In this document: positions 7,322-16,403 of the stretch, piece after piece
Numbering within the stretch: the stretch's first letter is position 1
Layout: every line of letters begins with the position of its first letter
From: Planctomycetales bacterium 71-10
GTDB lineage: Bacteria > Planctomycetota > Planctomycetia > Isosphaerales > Isosphaeraceae
Direction: 5' to 3'
Assembly: GCA_001898385.1 (NCBI GenBank)
Contig: MKTT01000087.1
Coordinates: 1-64,000, forward strand
DNA: 64,000 nt
Position numbers and translations under genes: made by a program
The notes under the pieces: model-generated
The model's input: only the letters and a program-made list of their open reading frames with translations
The model's database searches: none
Told to the model about the DNA's origin: nothing

Positions 7322-9949
7322 TTGACTCACGGCAGGGACGACGCCGGGGACGGGCTGGACGGGCTCTGCGATCCGGTGCGCGAGTGGTTCGAGGGAGCGT
7401 TCCCGGGCGGGCCGACCCCGGCGCAGCGGCTGGCGTGGCCGGCGATCGGGTCGGGCGAGCACGTCCTGCTGATCTCGCCGACCGGGACCGGGAAGACGCT
7501 GGCGGGGTTCCTGGCGATCGTCGACCGGCTGATGCGCGAGCACGCGGGGGATGGCTTGAAGCCCGGCCTGCGGTGCGTGTACGTCTCGCCGCTGCGCAGC
7601 CTGGGGTACGACGTCGAGAAGAACCTGGCGGTCCCGCTCCGCGGCCTCCAGCGGCTGCTGGGGCTGGGGAAGTGCCCGATCCGCGTGGGCGTGCGGACGG
7701 GCGACACGACGGCGCACGAGCGCCGGAAGCTGCGCGAGGGGCCGCCGCACATCCTCATCACCACTCCCGAGAGTCTCTCCCTCCTCCTGAGCCAGTCGGG
7801 ATGGGCCGAGCACTGGGGCGGGGTCGACCATCTGGTGGTCGACGAGGTCCACGCGCTCGCGGCGACGAAGCGCGGGGCGGACCTGGCGATCTCGCTGGAG
7901 CGGCTGGCGGACGCGGCCGGGGGCGATCCGGCGCGGGTCGGCCTGTCGGCGACGTGCCGGCCGCCGGAGCCCGTCGCGCGGTTCCTCGTGGGGTCGTCGC
8001 GATCGTGCCGAGTCGTCGAGGCCCCCCGCCCCGCCGGCTCGCACGCGATCGAGATCGAGGTGGAGTCGCTGCTCCGCCCCGGCGAGGGGCCGCATCGCGG
8101 GCTGACGTACAACCGGCTGATGCGCCGAGTCCGGCGCGCGGTCGTCGACAACCGGACGACGGTCGTCTTCGCCAACAGCCGGCCGATGACCGAGAAGATC
8201 GCCCACGATCTCCGCAACGCCCCGCCCGGCCGCGGCGAGGATCGCGACGCCTTCGACGGCGAGGCCGAGGTCGCCGTGCATCACTCGGCGCTGGACGCCT
8301 CGCGGCGGCGGGACGTGGAGGAGCGGCTGAAGGCGGGGAGGCTGCGGGCCGTCGTCACCAGCACCAGCCTGGAACTCGGCGTGGACATCGGCTCGGCCGA
8401 CCTGACGGTCCAGGTGGGATTGCCCGGCGGCGTGGCGCGTTGCGTCCAGCGCATCGGACGGTCGGGGCATCGCGTCGGCGGCCGGGCGCGGGGGCTGATC
8501 CTGGCCGCGACCGCCGCCGAGGTCGCCGCCGCCGCCGTCACAGCCCGCGCGGCGAGGGCCGGGGAGATCGAGCCGCTGAAGCCCGCAGCCTCGCCGCTCG
8601 ACGTCGTCTGCCAGCAGCTCATCGGCATGTCCTGCCGGGGCGAGACTTCCATCGACGCCGCCTACGACCTGCTCCGCAAGGCCGCGCCGACGGCCGACCT
8701 GGGCCGCGGCGACTTCCTGGCGTGCCTCGACTTCCTCGCGGGCGAGCTGTCGGTGCCGGCCGGCGCGTTCGAGCCCGAGCCGGGCGCGGCACCGCGGTGG
8801 ACGTCGCCGCGGATCTGGCGGCGCAACGGCTGGTTCGGCGTGCGATCGGGCCGTGTCAAACGCTGGTTCTGGAGCAACGTGGGGACGATCAACGCCGAGG
8901 AATCGGCCGCGGTGGTCGCCGACGGGGCGTCGGTGGGGACGGTCGAGGGGGCCTACGCCGAGCGGCTGTCGCCCGGCGATCGGTTCGTGCTGGACGGCCG
9001 CACGCTGGAGTTCCGCCGGTTGGACGGCCTGGTGCTGCACGCGAAGCACGTCGGCGGCGAGGCCGGGGCGCTGCCGGTCTGGCACAGCGACCGCCAGGCG
9101 CTCTCGACCGAGCTGGCCGCCGAACTGGCCGCCTTCCGCGCCGAGGCGTCGCGACGCTCGGCCTGCGACGGCCCCGAGGCCGTCCGCGCGTGGCTCGCCG
9201 AGGCCCTGCAACTCGACGCCTGCGCTGCGGACGTGGTCGCCGAATTGGTCGAGGCCCAGGACCGCTGGAGCGAGACGCCGGGCGTCGACGTGCTGCTGAT
9301 CGAGGAGTTCCAGACCCCGCTGGAGCCGGGCTGGACCTACGCCTTCCACGCGCCGTTGAATCGATCGGCCAGCGAGGCGCTGGGGCGGGCGGTCTCGGCG
9401 CGATTGGGCCGGCGGCACGGCCGCGACGCCGCGTTCCAGCCGGCCGACCTGGGCTGGACGATCCGCATCCCGGACGACGACGCGCGGCTCGACCCGGCCG
9501 ACTTCGCTGGCGTCGCGTCACTCGACGACCTGGAGGCCGACGTCCTGGAGGGGGTGGACCGGGGCGAGTTGGCGGCGCGGCGGTTCCGCCACGTCGCGTC
9601 CACCGCGCTGATGGTCCTGCGCAACCCGGAGCCGGGCAAGCGCGTGCGGGTCGGCGGGATGAACTGGGTCTCCACGCGGCTGTATCCGCTGGTGAAGGCC
9701 GCATGCCCCGACCACCCCCTGCTCCGCGAGACGCGCCGGGAGATCCTCAACGACGTCCTCGACGTGCCGGCCGCCGCGCGTTGGCTGGCGACGAGCCCGG
9801 CGATCCGCCTGCGACGCCTCCCCGGCCCCTCCCCCTTCGCCGCCGCCTGGATCGCCCCAGGCGGCGACGAGGCGATGCGGCACGATTCGCCCGACGACGC
9901 CCTGCGCCGGCTCCACGCCCGGATGACCGCGGCGTCGGGGGGGGCGTGA
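7322..9949 (+). CDS. Lhr-like DEXH helicase (ligase-associated type)
   Basis: This 875-residue superfamily 2 helicase starts at a TTG preceded by GGGGAGG. Motifs in order: Walker A SPTGTGKT (Lys58), TTPESL, DEVH box at 174-177, LSATCRPP, a second RecA domain with TSTSLELGVDIG and QRIGRSGHR, then a long Lhr-type C-terminal region. Length and order fit the ligase-associated DEXH helicase family (TIGR04121), which acts in DNA repair with an ATP-dependent ligase, an exonuclease and the phosphoesterase PdeM. Only PdeM follows here, sharing one base with the stop codon (TGATG). The ligase and exonuclease are not in the window. Confidence 0.85.
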   Translation: MTHGRDDAGDGLDGLCDPVREWFEGAFPGGPTPAQRLAWPAIGSGEHVLLISPTGTGKTLAGFLAIVDRLMREHAGDGLKPGLRCVYVSPLRSLGYDVEKNLAVPLRGLQRLLGLGKCPIRVGVRTGDTTAHERRKLREGPPHILITTPESLSLLLSQSGWAEHWGGVDHLVVDEVHALAATKRGADLAISLERLADAAGGDPARVGLSATCRPPEPVARFLVGSSRSCRVVEAPRPAGSHAIEIEVESLLRPGEGPHRGLTYNRLMRRVRRAVVDNRTTVVFANSRPMTEKIAHDLRNAPPGRGEDRDAFDGEAEVAVHHSALDASRRRDVEERLKAGRLRAVVTSTSLELGVDIGSADLTVQVGLPGGVARCVQRIGRSGHRVGGRARGLILAATAAEVAAAAVTARAARAGEIEPLKPAASPLDVVCQQLIGMSCRGETSIDAAYDLLRKAAPTADLGRGDFLACLDFLAGELSVPAGAFEPEPGAAPRWTSPRIWRRNGWFGVRSGRVKRWFWSNVGTINAEESAAVVADGASVGTVEGAYAERLSPGDRFVLDGRTLEFRRLDGLVLHAKHVGGEAGALPVWHSDRQALSTELAAELAAFRAEASRRSACDGPEAVRAWLAEALQLDACAADVVAELVEAQDRWSETPGVDVLLIEEFQTPLEPGWTYAFHAPLNRSASEALGRAVSARLGRRHGRDAAFQPADLGWTIRIPDDDARLDPADFAGVASLDDLEADVLEGVDRGELAARRFRHVASTALMVLRNPEPGKRVRVGGMNWVSTRLYPLVKAACPDHPLLRETRREILNDVLDVPAAARWLATSPAIRLRRLPGPSPFAAAWIAPGGDEAMRHDSPDDALRRLHARMTAASGGA

Positions 9950-10668
9950 TGGGCGGCGTCCTCGAACACGAGGGCTGGCTGCTCACTCCCGAGGGCGCCG
10001 CGATCCGGCCCGAGGAGGCGACGGCCGTGGTGGCCGACGTCCACCTGGGCTATGAATGGGCTCGCGGGGCGGCCGGCGACTGCGTGCCGGCGCACTCGCT
10101 GGCCGAGACGCGCGACCGGCTGACGAGGGCGTTCGCGCGGGCGGAGGTGCGCCGGCTGGTCGTCGCCGGGGACCTGGTGGAATCGCCGCGGCCCTGCGCG
10201 CGGACGGCGGCCGACGTGGCGAGGCTGGGCGACTGGCTGGCGTCGCGGGGCGTGGAACTGCTGGTCGTCCCCGGCAATCACGACCGGAGCCTGTCGGCGT
10301 CGCCGAGGCCCCCCGCGATCGCCGCGACGGTGGACGTGGGGGGCTGGACCATCCAGCACGGAGACAGGCCGACGGTCGGGGCTCGCGCGGTGATCGGCCA
10401 TCATCATCCGGTGTTGCGGGCGTCGGGGCTCGCCTCGCCCTGCTTCCTGGCCGGCCCGACCCTGCTGGTCCTGCCGGCGTTCTCCGGCAACGCGGCGGGG
10501 CTGGACGTGGCCTCCGTCACCTCGCCCGCGGCCTGGTCCGGGGCGGGCCTGCGGTGCCTGGCGGCGACGAGCGACGCGCTGCTGGATTTCGGGCCGGCGG
10601 CCACCCTGGCCGCCCGCCTCCGCGCGGCCGCCCGCCCTCGCATTGATCGGGCCCGGCGAGGCCATTAG
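9949..10668 (+). CDS. pdeM: PdeM-like metallophosphoesterase (ligase-associated)
   Basis: This 239-residue calcineurin-like phosphoesterase has metal-binding motifs in order: VADVHLGYEW, VVAGDLVES, VVPGNHDRS and IGHHHPVL. The size and its coupling to the helicase match the ligase-associated phosphoesterase PdeM (TIGR04123), which processes DNA ends in bacterial repair. The ATG was chosen because it overlaps the helicase stop as TGATG; longer in-frame versions run inside the helicase gene and are not real. The usual partners LigC-type ligase and Lhr-associated exonuclease are absent nearby. Confidence 0.8.
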   Translation: MGGVLEHEGWLLTPEGAAIRPEEATAVVADVHLGYEWARGAAGDCVPAHSLAETRDRLTRAFARAEVRRLVVAGDLVESPRPCARTAADVARLGDWLASRGVELLVVPGNHDRSLSASPRPPAIAATVDVGGWTIQHGDRPTVGARAVIGHHHPVLRASGLASPCFLAGPTLLVLPAFSGNAAGLDVASVTSPAAWSGAGLRCLAATSDALLDFGPAATLAARLRAAARPRIDRARRGH

Positions 10669-10718
10669 GATGGTGCTTGCACCCTTCTCCGACCGCCGTC
10701 CGATAAAGGTCCCCTCCG

Positions 10719-11159
10719 ATGACGATCCGTTTCCATGATCTCCCGCGACGGCTTGGGCGCGCCGCGATCGCGACGGTTCTGGCCGCGGCGGGTTGCGGGC
10801 CCGCCGTGGAGAACGGCGAGTCCCAGGTGTGGGGCCGAGTCACGGCCCGCGGGAAGCCGCTGACGCAGGGGACGGTCGTCTTCATGCCCCTGGCGGAGCG
10901 CGACGTCACCTGGGGGGCGGGCCACCTCGACGGCCAGGGCCGCTTCCACCTATCGGCCTCGCGGTCGGACGTCCCCCTGCTGCCGGGCCGATACTCCGTG
11001 TACATCAAGGCGCCGACCCGGGTGGATCCCGCCGAGGCCAGGCTCGTCCCCATCGACGGCTACCCGGTGCCGGCGAAATACCTGGACGCGAACGCCCCCA
11101 TCATCCAGGTCGAGATCAAGGACGAGCCGACGAGGTTCGACTTCAACCTCGACGACTGA
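10719..11159 (+). CDS. Lipoprotein with carboxypeptidase-regulatory-like fold
   Basis: This 146-residue protein has a lipobox-type signal (TVLAAAGC), so it should be lipidated and anchored to a membrane. The mature part, VWGRVTARGKPLTQGTVVF then GRYSVYIKAP, reads as a transthyretin/carboxypeptidase-regulatory-like beta sandwich. Many planctomycete genomes encode families of such small lipoproteins, of unknown role. It ends facing the YTV gene, with a hairpin between them. Confidence 0.7.
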   Translation: MTIRFHDLPRRLGRAAIATVLAAAGCGPAVENGESQVWGRVTARGKPLTQGTVVFMPLAERDVTWGAGHLDGQGRFHLSASRSDVPLLPGRYSVYIKAPTRVDPAEARLVPIDGYPVPAKYLDANAPIIQVEIKDEPTRFDFNLDD

Positions 11160-11175
11160 CCCCGCGCAAGGGACG

Positions 11176-11212
11176 GGGGCGGCGACCCCCCGGGATGGGA
11201 GGCCGCCGCCCC
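11176..11212. terminator. Bidirectional hairpin between convergent genes
   Basis: GGGGCGGCG (11176-11184) pairs with CGCCGCCCC (11204-11212), with a further inner CCC/GGG pairing. It lies between the stop of the lipoprotein gene and the stop of the YTV gene. Confidence 0.5.
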
Positions 11213-11276
11213 TCGTCATGATCCCGGCCGCCACGGTTTCGGCGTCGCGACCGGGTCGTTCGGGGCGTGTCGGAGG

Positions 11277-12845
11277 TCAGTTGCAGGTGAGGCAGGTCGG
11301 GACCACCACGGGGACGGTCGTCACCTGCTGGACGGCCACGGTCCGGGGGACGTAGCGGGCGACCACGCGGTTCGTGGTGACGGGGACCTGCTCGGCCACG
11401 CAGACCGGGACCTGACGGCTCGCGGTCTCGGCGACCATCCGGGTCTGGACGACCGGGACGTCCTCGGTCCGCTCCTCGTTGACGTAGCTGCACGTCGTCA
11501 CCGGGATGCTCTCGACGCGTTCCTCGGCGACGTAGCGGCAGGTCTGGACCTCGTAGGGCTCGACGCGCTCCTCGGCCTGGTAGCTGCACGTCGTGACCGG
11601 GATCGATTCGGTCCGCTCCTCGGCGACCATCTCGCAGGTGCGGACCTCGTAGTGCTCGTCCCGCTCCTCGTTGACGTAACTGCACGTCTGGACCTCGTAG
11701 GGCTCGACGCGCTCCTCGGCGACGTAGCGGCAGGTCTGGACCTCGTAGGGCTCGACGCGCTCCTCGGCGACGTAGCGGCAGGTGGTGACGGGCGTGGTCT
11801 CCACGCGCTCCTCGGCCACGGTGCGGCAGCGGGTGACGGGGACCTGGCGGACCATCGTCTCGCGGACGTAGCGGGTCTCGCTGACGTCGCGGGTGACGGG
11901 CCGCGAGACGAACACGCGCTGGCTGACCGTCCGCGGCGGGCACTGGACGGCGACTGTCGCGGTGACCTTCCGCTTGTGCAGGCAGCCGAGCAGGCCGCGA
12001 GGCCGCTCGTAGCCGCATTCGTCGCAGTCCGAGACCGGTACGCGGACCTGGCGCTCGACGACCGGGCCGGGGACCGTGGTGTACTGGCGCTCGTAATAGC
12101 CGGTCTCCACCACCTCCTGCCGGACCGTGGTGACGGGGCGACAGACGGTGTACGGCTGGTCGACCATCACGGTCTCGGTGACGGGCTTCATGACGGTGTA
12201 GCGCCGTTCCTGGTTGACCGTCTGGTAGACGGGCCGGGAGACGGTGTAGCGGCGCTCGCGACGCTCGGTCTGGTAGACCGGCTTCATCACGGTGTAGCGC
12301 CGCTCCATCTTCTGCGTCTGGTAGACCGGCTTGGCGACGGTGTAGCGCCGCTCCATCTGCTGGGTGCGCACCACGGGCTTCATCACCGTGTACTTGCGCT
12401 CCTGGTTCACGGTCTGGTACACCGGCTTGGTGACGGTGTAGCGGCGCTCGCGGCGCTCGGTCTGGTAGACCGGCTTCATGACCGTGTACTTGCGCTCCTG
12501 GTTCACGGTCTGGTACACCGGCTTGGCGACGGTGTACTTGCGCTGGACGACGGACGTCTCGGTGACGGGCCGCATGACCGTATAGTTCTCGGTCCGGTAG
12601 GCCGTCTTGTAGCGCGTCTCCATGACGGTGACGGGCTCGTTCTCGTATACGGTCTCGTAGACCGTCTGGTAGACGGTCTGGACCTGCGGCGCCAGGGCGA
12701 CGACGCTGGTGGCGACGACGGGGGCCGGGGCGCACGAGTGGCAGGCGCCGCCGCCGTAGGTGGCCCACGCCGGCGAGGCGGTCCCGCCGAGCAGGGCGAC
12801 GGCCGCGACCGCGGCCAGGCTCATGGGTCTCAAGGACGTGGACAT
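11277..12845 (-). CDS. Secreted YTV-motif repeat protein
   Basis: This 522-residue protein has a signal peptide (LAAVAAVALLGGTASPAWA). The first half repeats RKYTVMKPVYQT / RRYTVTKPVYQT about ten times, the planctomycete YTV motif (PF07639, described from Rhodopirellula). The second half repeats VxTCRYVAEERVEPYE every 18 residues or so. Between them is a small Cys-containing patch (SDCDECGYE), and the protein ends LTCN. The repeats are strongly beta-prone. The protein is presumably exported and structural; no enzymatic motif is seen. Near-identical repeats at DNA level suggest recent expansion. The long plus-strand ORF over the same bases is a shadow. Confidence 0.75.
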   Translation of the reverse strand: MSTSLRPMSLAAVAAVALLGGTASPAWATYGGGACHSCAPAPVVATSVVALAPQVQTVYQTVYETVYENEPVTVMETRYKTAYRTENYTVMRPVTETSVVQRKYTVAKPVYQTVNQERKYTVMKPVYQTERRERRYTVTKPVYQTVNQERKYTVMKPVVRTQQMERRYTVAKPVYQTQKMERRYTVMKPVYQTERRERRYTVSRPVYQTVNQERRYTVMKPVTETVMVDQPYTVCRPVTTVRQEVVETGYYERQYTTVPGPVVERQVRVPVSDCDECGYERPRGLLGCLHKRKVTATVAVQCPPRTVSQRVFVSRPVTRDVSETRYVRETMVRQVPVTRCRTVAEERVETTPVTTCRYVAEERVEPYEVQTCRYVAEERVEPYEVQTCSYVNEERDEHYEVRTCEMVAEERTESIPVTTCSYQAEERVEPYEVQTCRYVAEERVESIPVTTCSYVNEERTEDVPVVQTRMVAETASRQVPVCVAEQVPVTTNRVVARYVPRTVAVQQVTTVPVVVPTCLTCN

Positions 12846-13297
12846 GCGGAACTCCTCGGAGGAGCCTCGGGTTTCCGTCCGGCCCGCCGGGGGAGGTGCC
12901 CCGGCCGCCGGTCCCGAGGGAGTGCGCCGTCTCGTCCCTGAGAAAGCCCTCGCGAAAAAACTCGTTCGCCCCTCGGAAATCCTTCAAGGGGCCTGCCGAC
13001 TCGTGCCGAAATCGATACGTTCGCGGCCCGCTCGGGGGCCTCACGATTTCACTATATCACCGCCGATTCGCGCGACTTGAGGAATTGGCGGCGATTCCCG
13101 CGGGCCGGGATCCTCCTCTGCGGATTGCATCGGATGCATCGCCCGGGAGGAGGCTGATCGTCGGGCAAGGGATGCAACCCTCGCGCCCGGCGTCAGGCCG
13201 CGGGCGTCGCCCCCTCCATCGTCATCCTACGCAAAACCTGCGCGCGAGGTGCGGCTTTCGAAGAGGAAAAGTGAAGCTGCACGGCGCTTTGAAAATA
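12846..13297. other. Non-coding interval upstream of the YTV gene
   Basis: About 450 bases lie between the HEAT-repeat gene stop and the YTV start, both on the minus strand. The stretch is less GC-rich around 13030-13080. A TATAGT-like minus-strand box at 13051-13056 could be a -10 for the YTV gene with a leader of about 200 bases, but no good -35 box is visible. Confidence 0.35.
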
Positions 13298-14233
13298 TTA
13301 CAATCCGGGCGTTGATTGTATTTTTTGCAAGAGGCTTCGAGCCTCGTCGCGGACGGGGCCGTCGGTGGTGGAGGCGAGGGCCTCGACCTGGGGGCGGACG
13401 TCGCGGAGCAGTGCGACCGCGGCCGGCCGCGCCAGCGCCGCGAGGGCCTGGAGGCGCACGGTCTCGCCGAGGCCGGCCGGATCCTCATCGGTGGAGAGCA
13501 TCGCGCGGAGGGCGTCGGCGGCCGTCGGGTCGCCGCAGCGCGCCAGGGCGAGCGCGGCGTTGTCGCGGACGTAGCGGTCGGGGTCGTCGTGCAGGCGTTC
13601 GCGCAGGACGTCGGACGTTCCCCCTCCCCCGCAGAAGCTGAGGGCGAACGCGGCCACGCGGCGCAGCTCGGGGACGTCGGCCGCGCGCGAGGCGGCGGCG
13701 AGCGCACCGATCGTCCCGGGGTCGTCCAGCCTCCCTTCGAGCCGGGCGGCGTGGCGGGCTAGGCTCGCGGCCGAGGCGACGCGGACGGCGGGGTCGCGGC
13801 GGGCGTCGAGCCCCCGGGCGAGCGTCGCGATCGGGTCGACCGGGCGGCCGTCGGCGAGTTCGGCGTGCTCCGTCTGGAAGGCCCCGACGGCCAGCGCGAG
13901 GTACTCGGCCATCCTGGGCTCGGCGCCGCGGTCCAGCTCGGCGTCGAGCAGGTCCGTCAGCTCGCCGAGGAGGCGGGGGTCGGAGGCCGTCGCGGCGTCG
14001 GATCGCAGCCGGTTCGCCAACTCGAACGCCGCTCGCCAGCCGCCGCGGTCCTCGCGGATCCGCCTCGCGAACGTCAAGGCGTCGGCGCGGTCGCCCCCCA
14101 GCGCCCCCATCGCGAGCCAGAGGCCCACGATCCCCACCACGATCAGCGCGGGGATCACGAACAGGCGGACGATGAACTCAGCCGACGGCAGCTCGACCTC
14201 GGGGAGTTCGTGGGGGGGCTCTTGGGGCTGCAT
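13298..14233 (-). CDS. Membrane-anchored HEAT-repeat protein
   Basis: This 311-residue protein has an N-terminal cytoplasmic stretch rich in Pro/Glu, one membrane segment (residues about 24-46, VRLFVIPALIVVGIVGLWLAMGAL), then alpha-helical repeats such as DPAVRVASAASLARHA, VPELRRVAAFALSFCG and DRYVRDNAALALARCGD. These fit HEAT/PBS-lyase-like repeats used for protein-protein contacts. No catalytic motif is present. It stands alone on the minus strand, divergent from the Uma2-type gene. The binding partner is unknown. Confidence 0.65.
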   Translation of the reverse strand: MQPQEPPHELPEVELPSAEFIVRLFVIPALIVVGIVGLWLAMGALGGDRADALTFARRIREDRGGWRAAFELANRLRSDAATASDPRLLGELTDLLDAELDRGAEPRMAEYLALAVGAFQTEHAELADGRPVDPIATLARGLDARRDPAVRVASAASLARHAARLEGRLDDPGTIGALAAASRAADVPELRRVAAFALSFCGGGGTSDVLRERLHDDPDRYVRDNAALALARCGDPTAADALRAMLSTDEDPAGLGETVRLQALAALARPAAVALLRDVRPQVEALASTTDGPVRDEARSLLQKIQSTPGL

Positions 14234-14438
14234 GGGGATCGCCGCCGCGGGATCGTCCGCCTGGGCGCCTGGCGTGGGTGGGGTGAGGGGGATTCGGCTC
14301 CACCCTCATTACGCCGAGTCTAGGCCCGTCGTCGTCCCTTCGGCAAGACGTGGCCCGAGTCGCCTGGCGTCCGGAGGGGCCTCGTGGTATATCTCATGTG
14401 TACGCCTGAATCCGCAGCGACGCTCGGGAGGCCCGTCC

Positions 14439-15245
14439 ATGAGCACCGCCGACCAGCCCGTGCGGGAGGTCGCCCCGACGTGGTGGCGCAACCTCGACCC
14501 GTACGACCCGCGGTTCCCGACCAGCGACGGCAAGCCGATGGCCGATAGCATCAGCCAGTACCGCTGGATGGTCACCATCCAGGAGGGGTTGGACCTGCTG
14601 TTCCGCGACCAGGAAGTCCTGGTCGCCTGCAACATCCTCTGGTACTTCGACAAGACCGACCCGAAGAAGCGAGTCGCCCCGGACGTCCTCGTGGCCTTCG
14701 GCCGCCCGCGGGGGGACCGGGGATCTTACAAGCAGTGGTTCGAGGAGATCCCGCCGCACGTCGTCTTCGAAATCCATTCGAAGGGGAACCGCCCCGGGGA
14801 TATGCTCCGGAAACTGCATCAGTACGACGCGCTCGGGGTCGAGGAATACTACTACTATAATCCAATCGACGGATGGCTCCGCGGCTGGATCCGAGACGAG
14901 GGCGAGTTCCGCCCGATCGTCATGATCGAAGGCTGGACGAGCCCCCGCCTGGGCGTGACGTTTGAGAACACGATGATCATCGAGGGGATGGTCATCCGCG
15001 GCCCCGACGGCGAGCCTTTCCAGCACGCCCAGGAGGTCTACCAGGACCGCCTGGTCGCCCGCAAGCTCGCCCGCGACGAGCAGAGGCGACGGCTCCGGGC
15101 CGAGCGACGGGCCGAGGCGGAGAGCCAGCGGGCCGAAGCGGAGAGCCAGCGGGCCGAGGCGGAACGCAATCGGGCCGAGGCGGAACGCAATCGGGCCGAG
15201 CGGCTGGCGGCGCGGCTGCGGGAGCTGGGCGAGTCGGTCGATTGA
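14439..15245 (+). CDS. Uma2-type (PD-(D/E)XK-like) protein with repeat tail
   Basis: This 268-residue protein belongs to the Uma2/DUF820 family (PF05685), a restriction-endonuclease-like fold that is hugely amplified in planctomycetes and cyanobacteria. Visible marks are RVAPDVLVAFG and VVFEIHSKGNRPGDM, positions that correspond to the PD and ExK-like catalytic elements, followed by YDALGVEEYYYY. The C-terminal 60 residues form a charged coiled coil made of RAEAESQ and RAEAERN repeats. The ATG at 14439 is preceded by GGGAGG; the longer upstream frame has no support. The physiological role of the family is not established. Confidence 0.8.
   Translation: MSTADQPVREVAPTWWRNLDPYDPRFPTSDGKPMADSISQYRWMVTIQEGLDLLFRDQEVLVACNILWYFDKTDPKKRVAPDVLVAFGRPRGDRGSYKQWFEEIPPHVVFEIHSKGNRPGDMLRKLHQYDALGVEEYYYYNPIDGWLRGWIRDEGEFRPIVMIEGWTSPRLGVTFENTMIIEGMVIRGPDGEPFQHAQEVYQDRLVARKLARDEQRRRLRAERRAEAESQRAEAESQRAEAERNRAEAERNRAERLAARLRELGESVD
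15117..15200. repeat. Two pairs of 21-bp tandem repeats in the Uma2-type gene
   Basis: Two copies of a 21-base unit encoding AESQRAE are followed by two copies of a unit encoding AERNRAE. Both pairs are nearly perfect, so the coiled-coil length may vary between strains. Confidence 0.8.
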
Positions 15246-15521
15246 GGCGGCGGATTTAGCGAAAATTCCGGCCTTGACCGATTCGCCGGGCTCGGCTCTA
15301 ATCCCGGCGTCGAGGACCGTGGCGTGGCCCGGACCTCGGCCGACGGGCCTCGCGCACACCTTCGACCTGACACCATGGATTGAGAAGGGGCCCGCCGTCC
15401 GCTCTCCGGACCGCCCGATCGGCGCTGCTGCGCACCGGGCGGCCGTAGGGATCAGCATGATGCCGATCACCAGGAGGTCAGGTCGCGCCCGCGGGACGCG
15501 GGCGTACGAAGGAACGACGCC
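15246..15521. other. Intergenic interval
   Basis: I see no gene here. The in-frame ORF at 15274-15615 is a shadow. GGAACGACGCC directly precedes the next ATG. Confidence 0.35.
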
Positions 15522-16403
15522 ATGCAACGGATGCGCACCGACACCAGACGATGGGCCTTCCCCGCGTTCCTGCTCGCCCTCTCGGGCCTCGCGCCGGCGC
15601 TCCGCGCCGACCTGATCCGCCCGCACGGGTTCCGGGCCTACCCTAGCATCGCCGGCGACATGATCGGCGAGCAGACGTACTCGTACGACCCGCGGTCCCG
15701 GACGGGCGTGTTCCGGGTGACCAACGCGCCCCACGTCATCGCGCTGGGGCCGGGCGGCGGCCGGATGTTCGACGTGATGCCCGACGTCGAGGGGACGCTC
15801 AAGGAGACCCTGGAGCTGACCCTCGATCGCGACGGCCGGCTCGTCGACCAGGCCGACAACGCCTTCGAACTGCGCGGGTCGGTGACGATCGACGGCAAGG
15901 TGTACGAGGGGGTCTTGCTGACCGGCCGGCCGACGGCGTTCGGGGCCCAGGCGAAGGCCCCGGAGTCGCGGGGCCGGGCCGGCGTGTTCGACCTCAGCCT
16001 GAAGGTGACGGGGGGGAAGCTGGCGAGGGCGTTCGGCTCGGAGGCGTACTTCCGGATCACGCCCCAGGGGGGGAGCACGTTCCAGGGGGACTTCGGGGCC
16101 GACTTCTCCGGCGGCCGGCCCCTCACCAGCCTTCGCGCGGCCCGGGGCGAGGCGGCACCCGTCCCCGTCCCCGAGCCCAGCCTGATCCTCTTCGTCGCCG
16201 CCTGCGGGGGTGGCTGCCTGGCGACCCGGGCCCTGCGGCGGCGGAAGGCGCGCCGTCGCCAGGCGTTCGCGGCCTCGGTCAGTCGGCCTGGAGCGACGCA
16301 GACAGTTTCCCGAGCGCCTCGTTCTCGATCTGCCGGACCCGCTCCCTCGTCAGCCCGAGCGACTCGCCGATCTCCTTCAGGGTCTTCGGCGGGGCGTCGT
16401 TGA
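15522..16403 (+). CDS. PEP-CTERM-type exported protein with unusual C-terminal extension
   Basis: This 293-residue protein has an N-terminal signal peptide (AFPAFLLALSGLAPALRA) and a PEP-CTERM sorting signal: VPVPEPS at residue 214, a hydrophobic stretch and a basic cluster (RRRKARRR). Such proteins are processed by exosortases, which are not in this window. Normally the chain ends just after the basic cluster. Here it continues for about 45 residues of Ser/Arg-rich sequence over the 3' end of the opposite-strand sigma factor gene (125-base overlap). The extension may be an artefact of a lost stop codon. The mature domain (residues 30-210) is unfamiliar, probably beta-rich. Confidence 0.65.
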   Translation: MQRMRTDTRRWAFPAFLLALSGLAPALRADLIRPHGFRAYPSIAGDMIGEQTYSYDPRSRTGVFRVTNAPHVIALGPGGGRMFDVMPDVEGTLKETLELTLDRDGRLVDQADNAFELRGSVTIDGKVYEGVLLTGRPTAFGAQAKAPESRGRAGVFDLSLKVTGGKLARAFGSEAYFRITPQGGSTFQGDFGADFSGGRPLTSLRAARGEAAPVPVPEPSLILFVAACGGGCLATRALRRRKARRRQAFAASVSRPGATQTVSRAPRSRSAGPAPSSARATRRSPSGSSAGRR

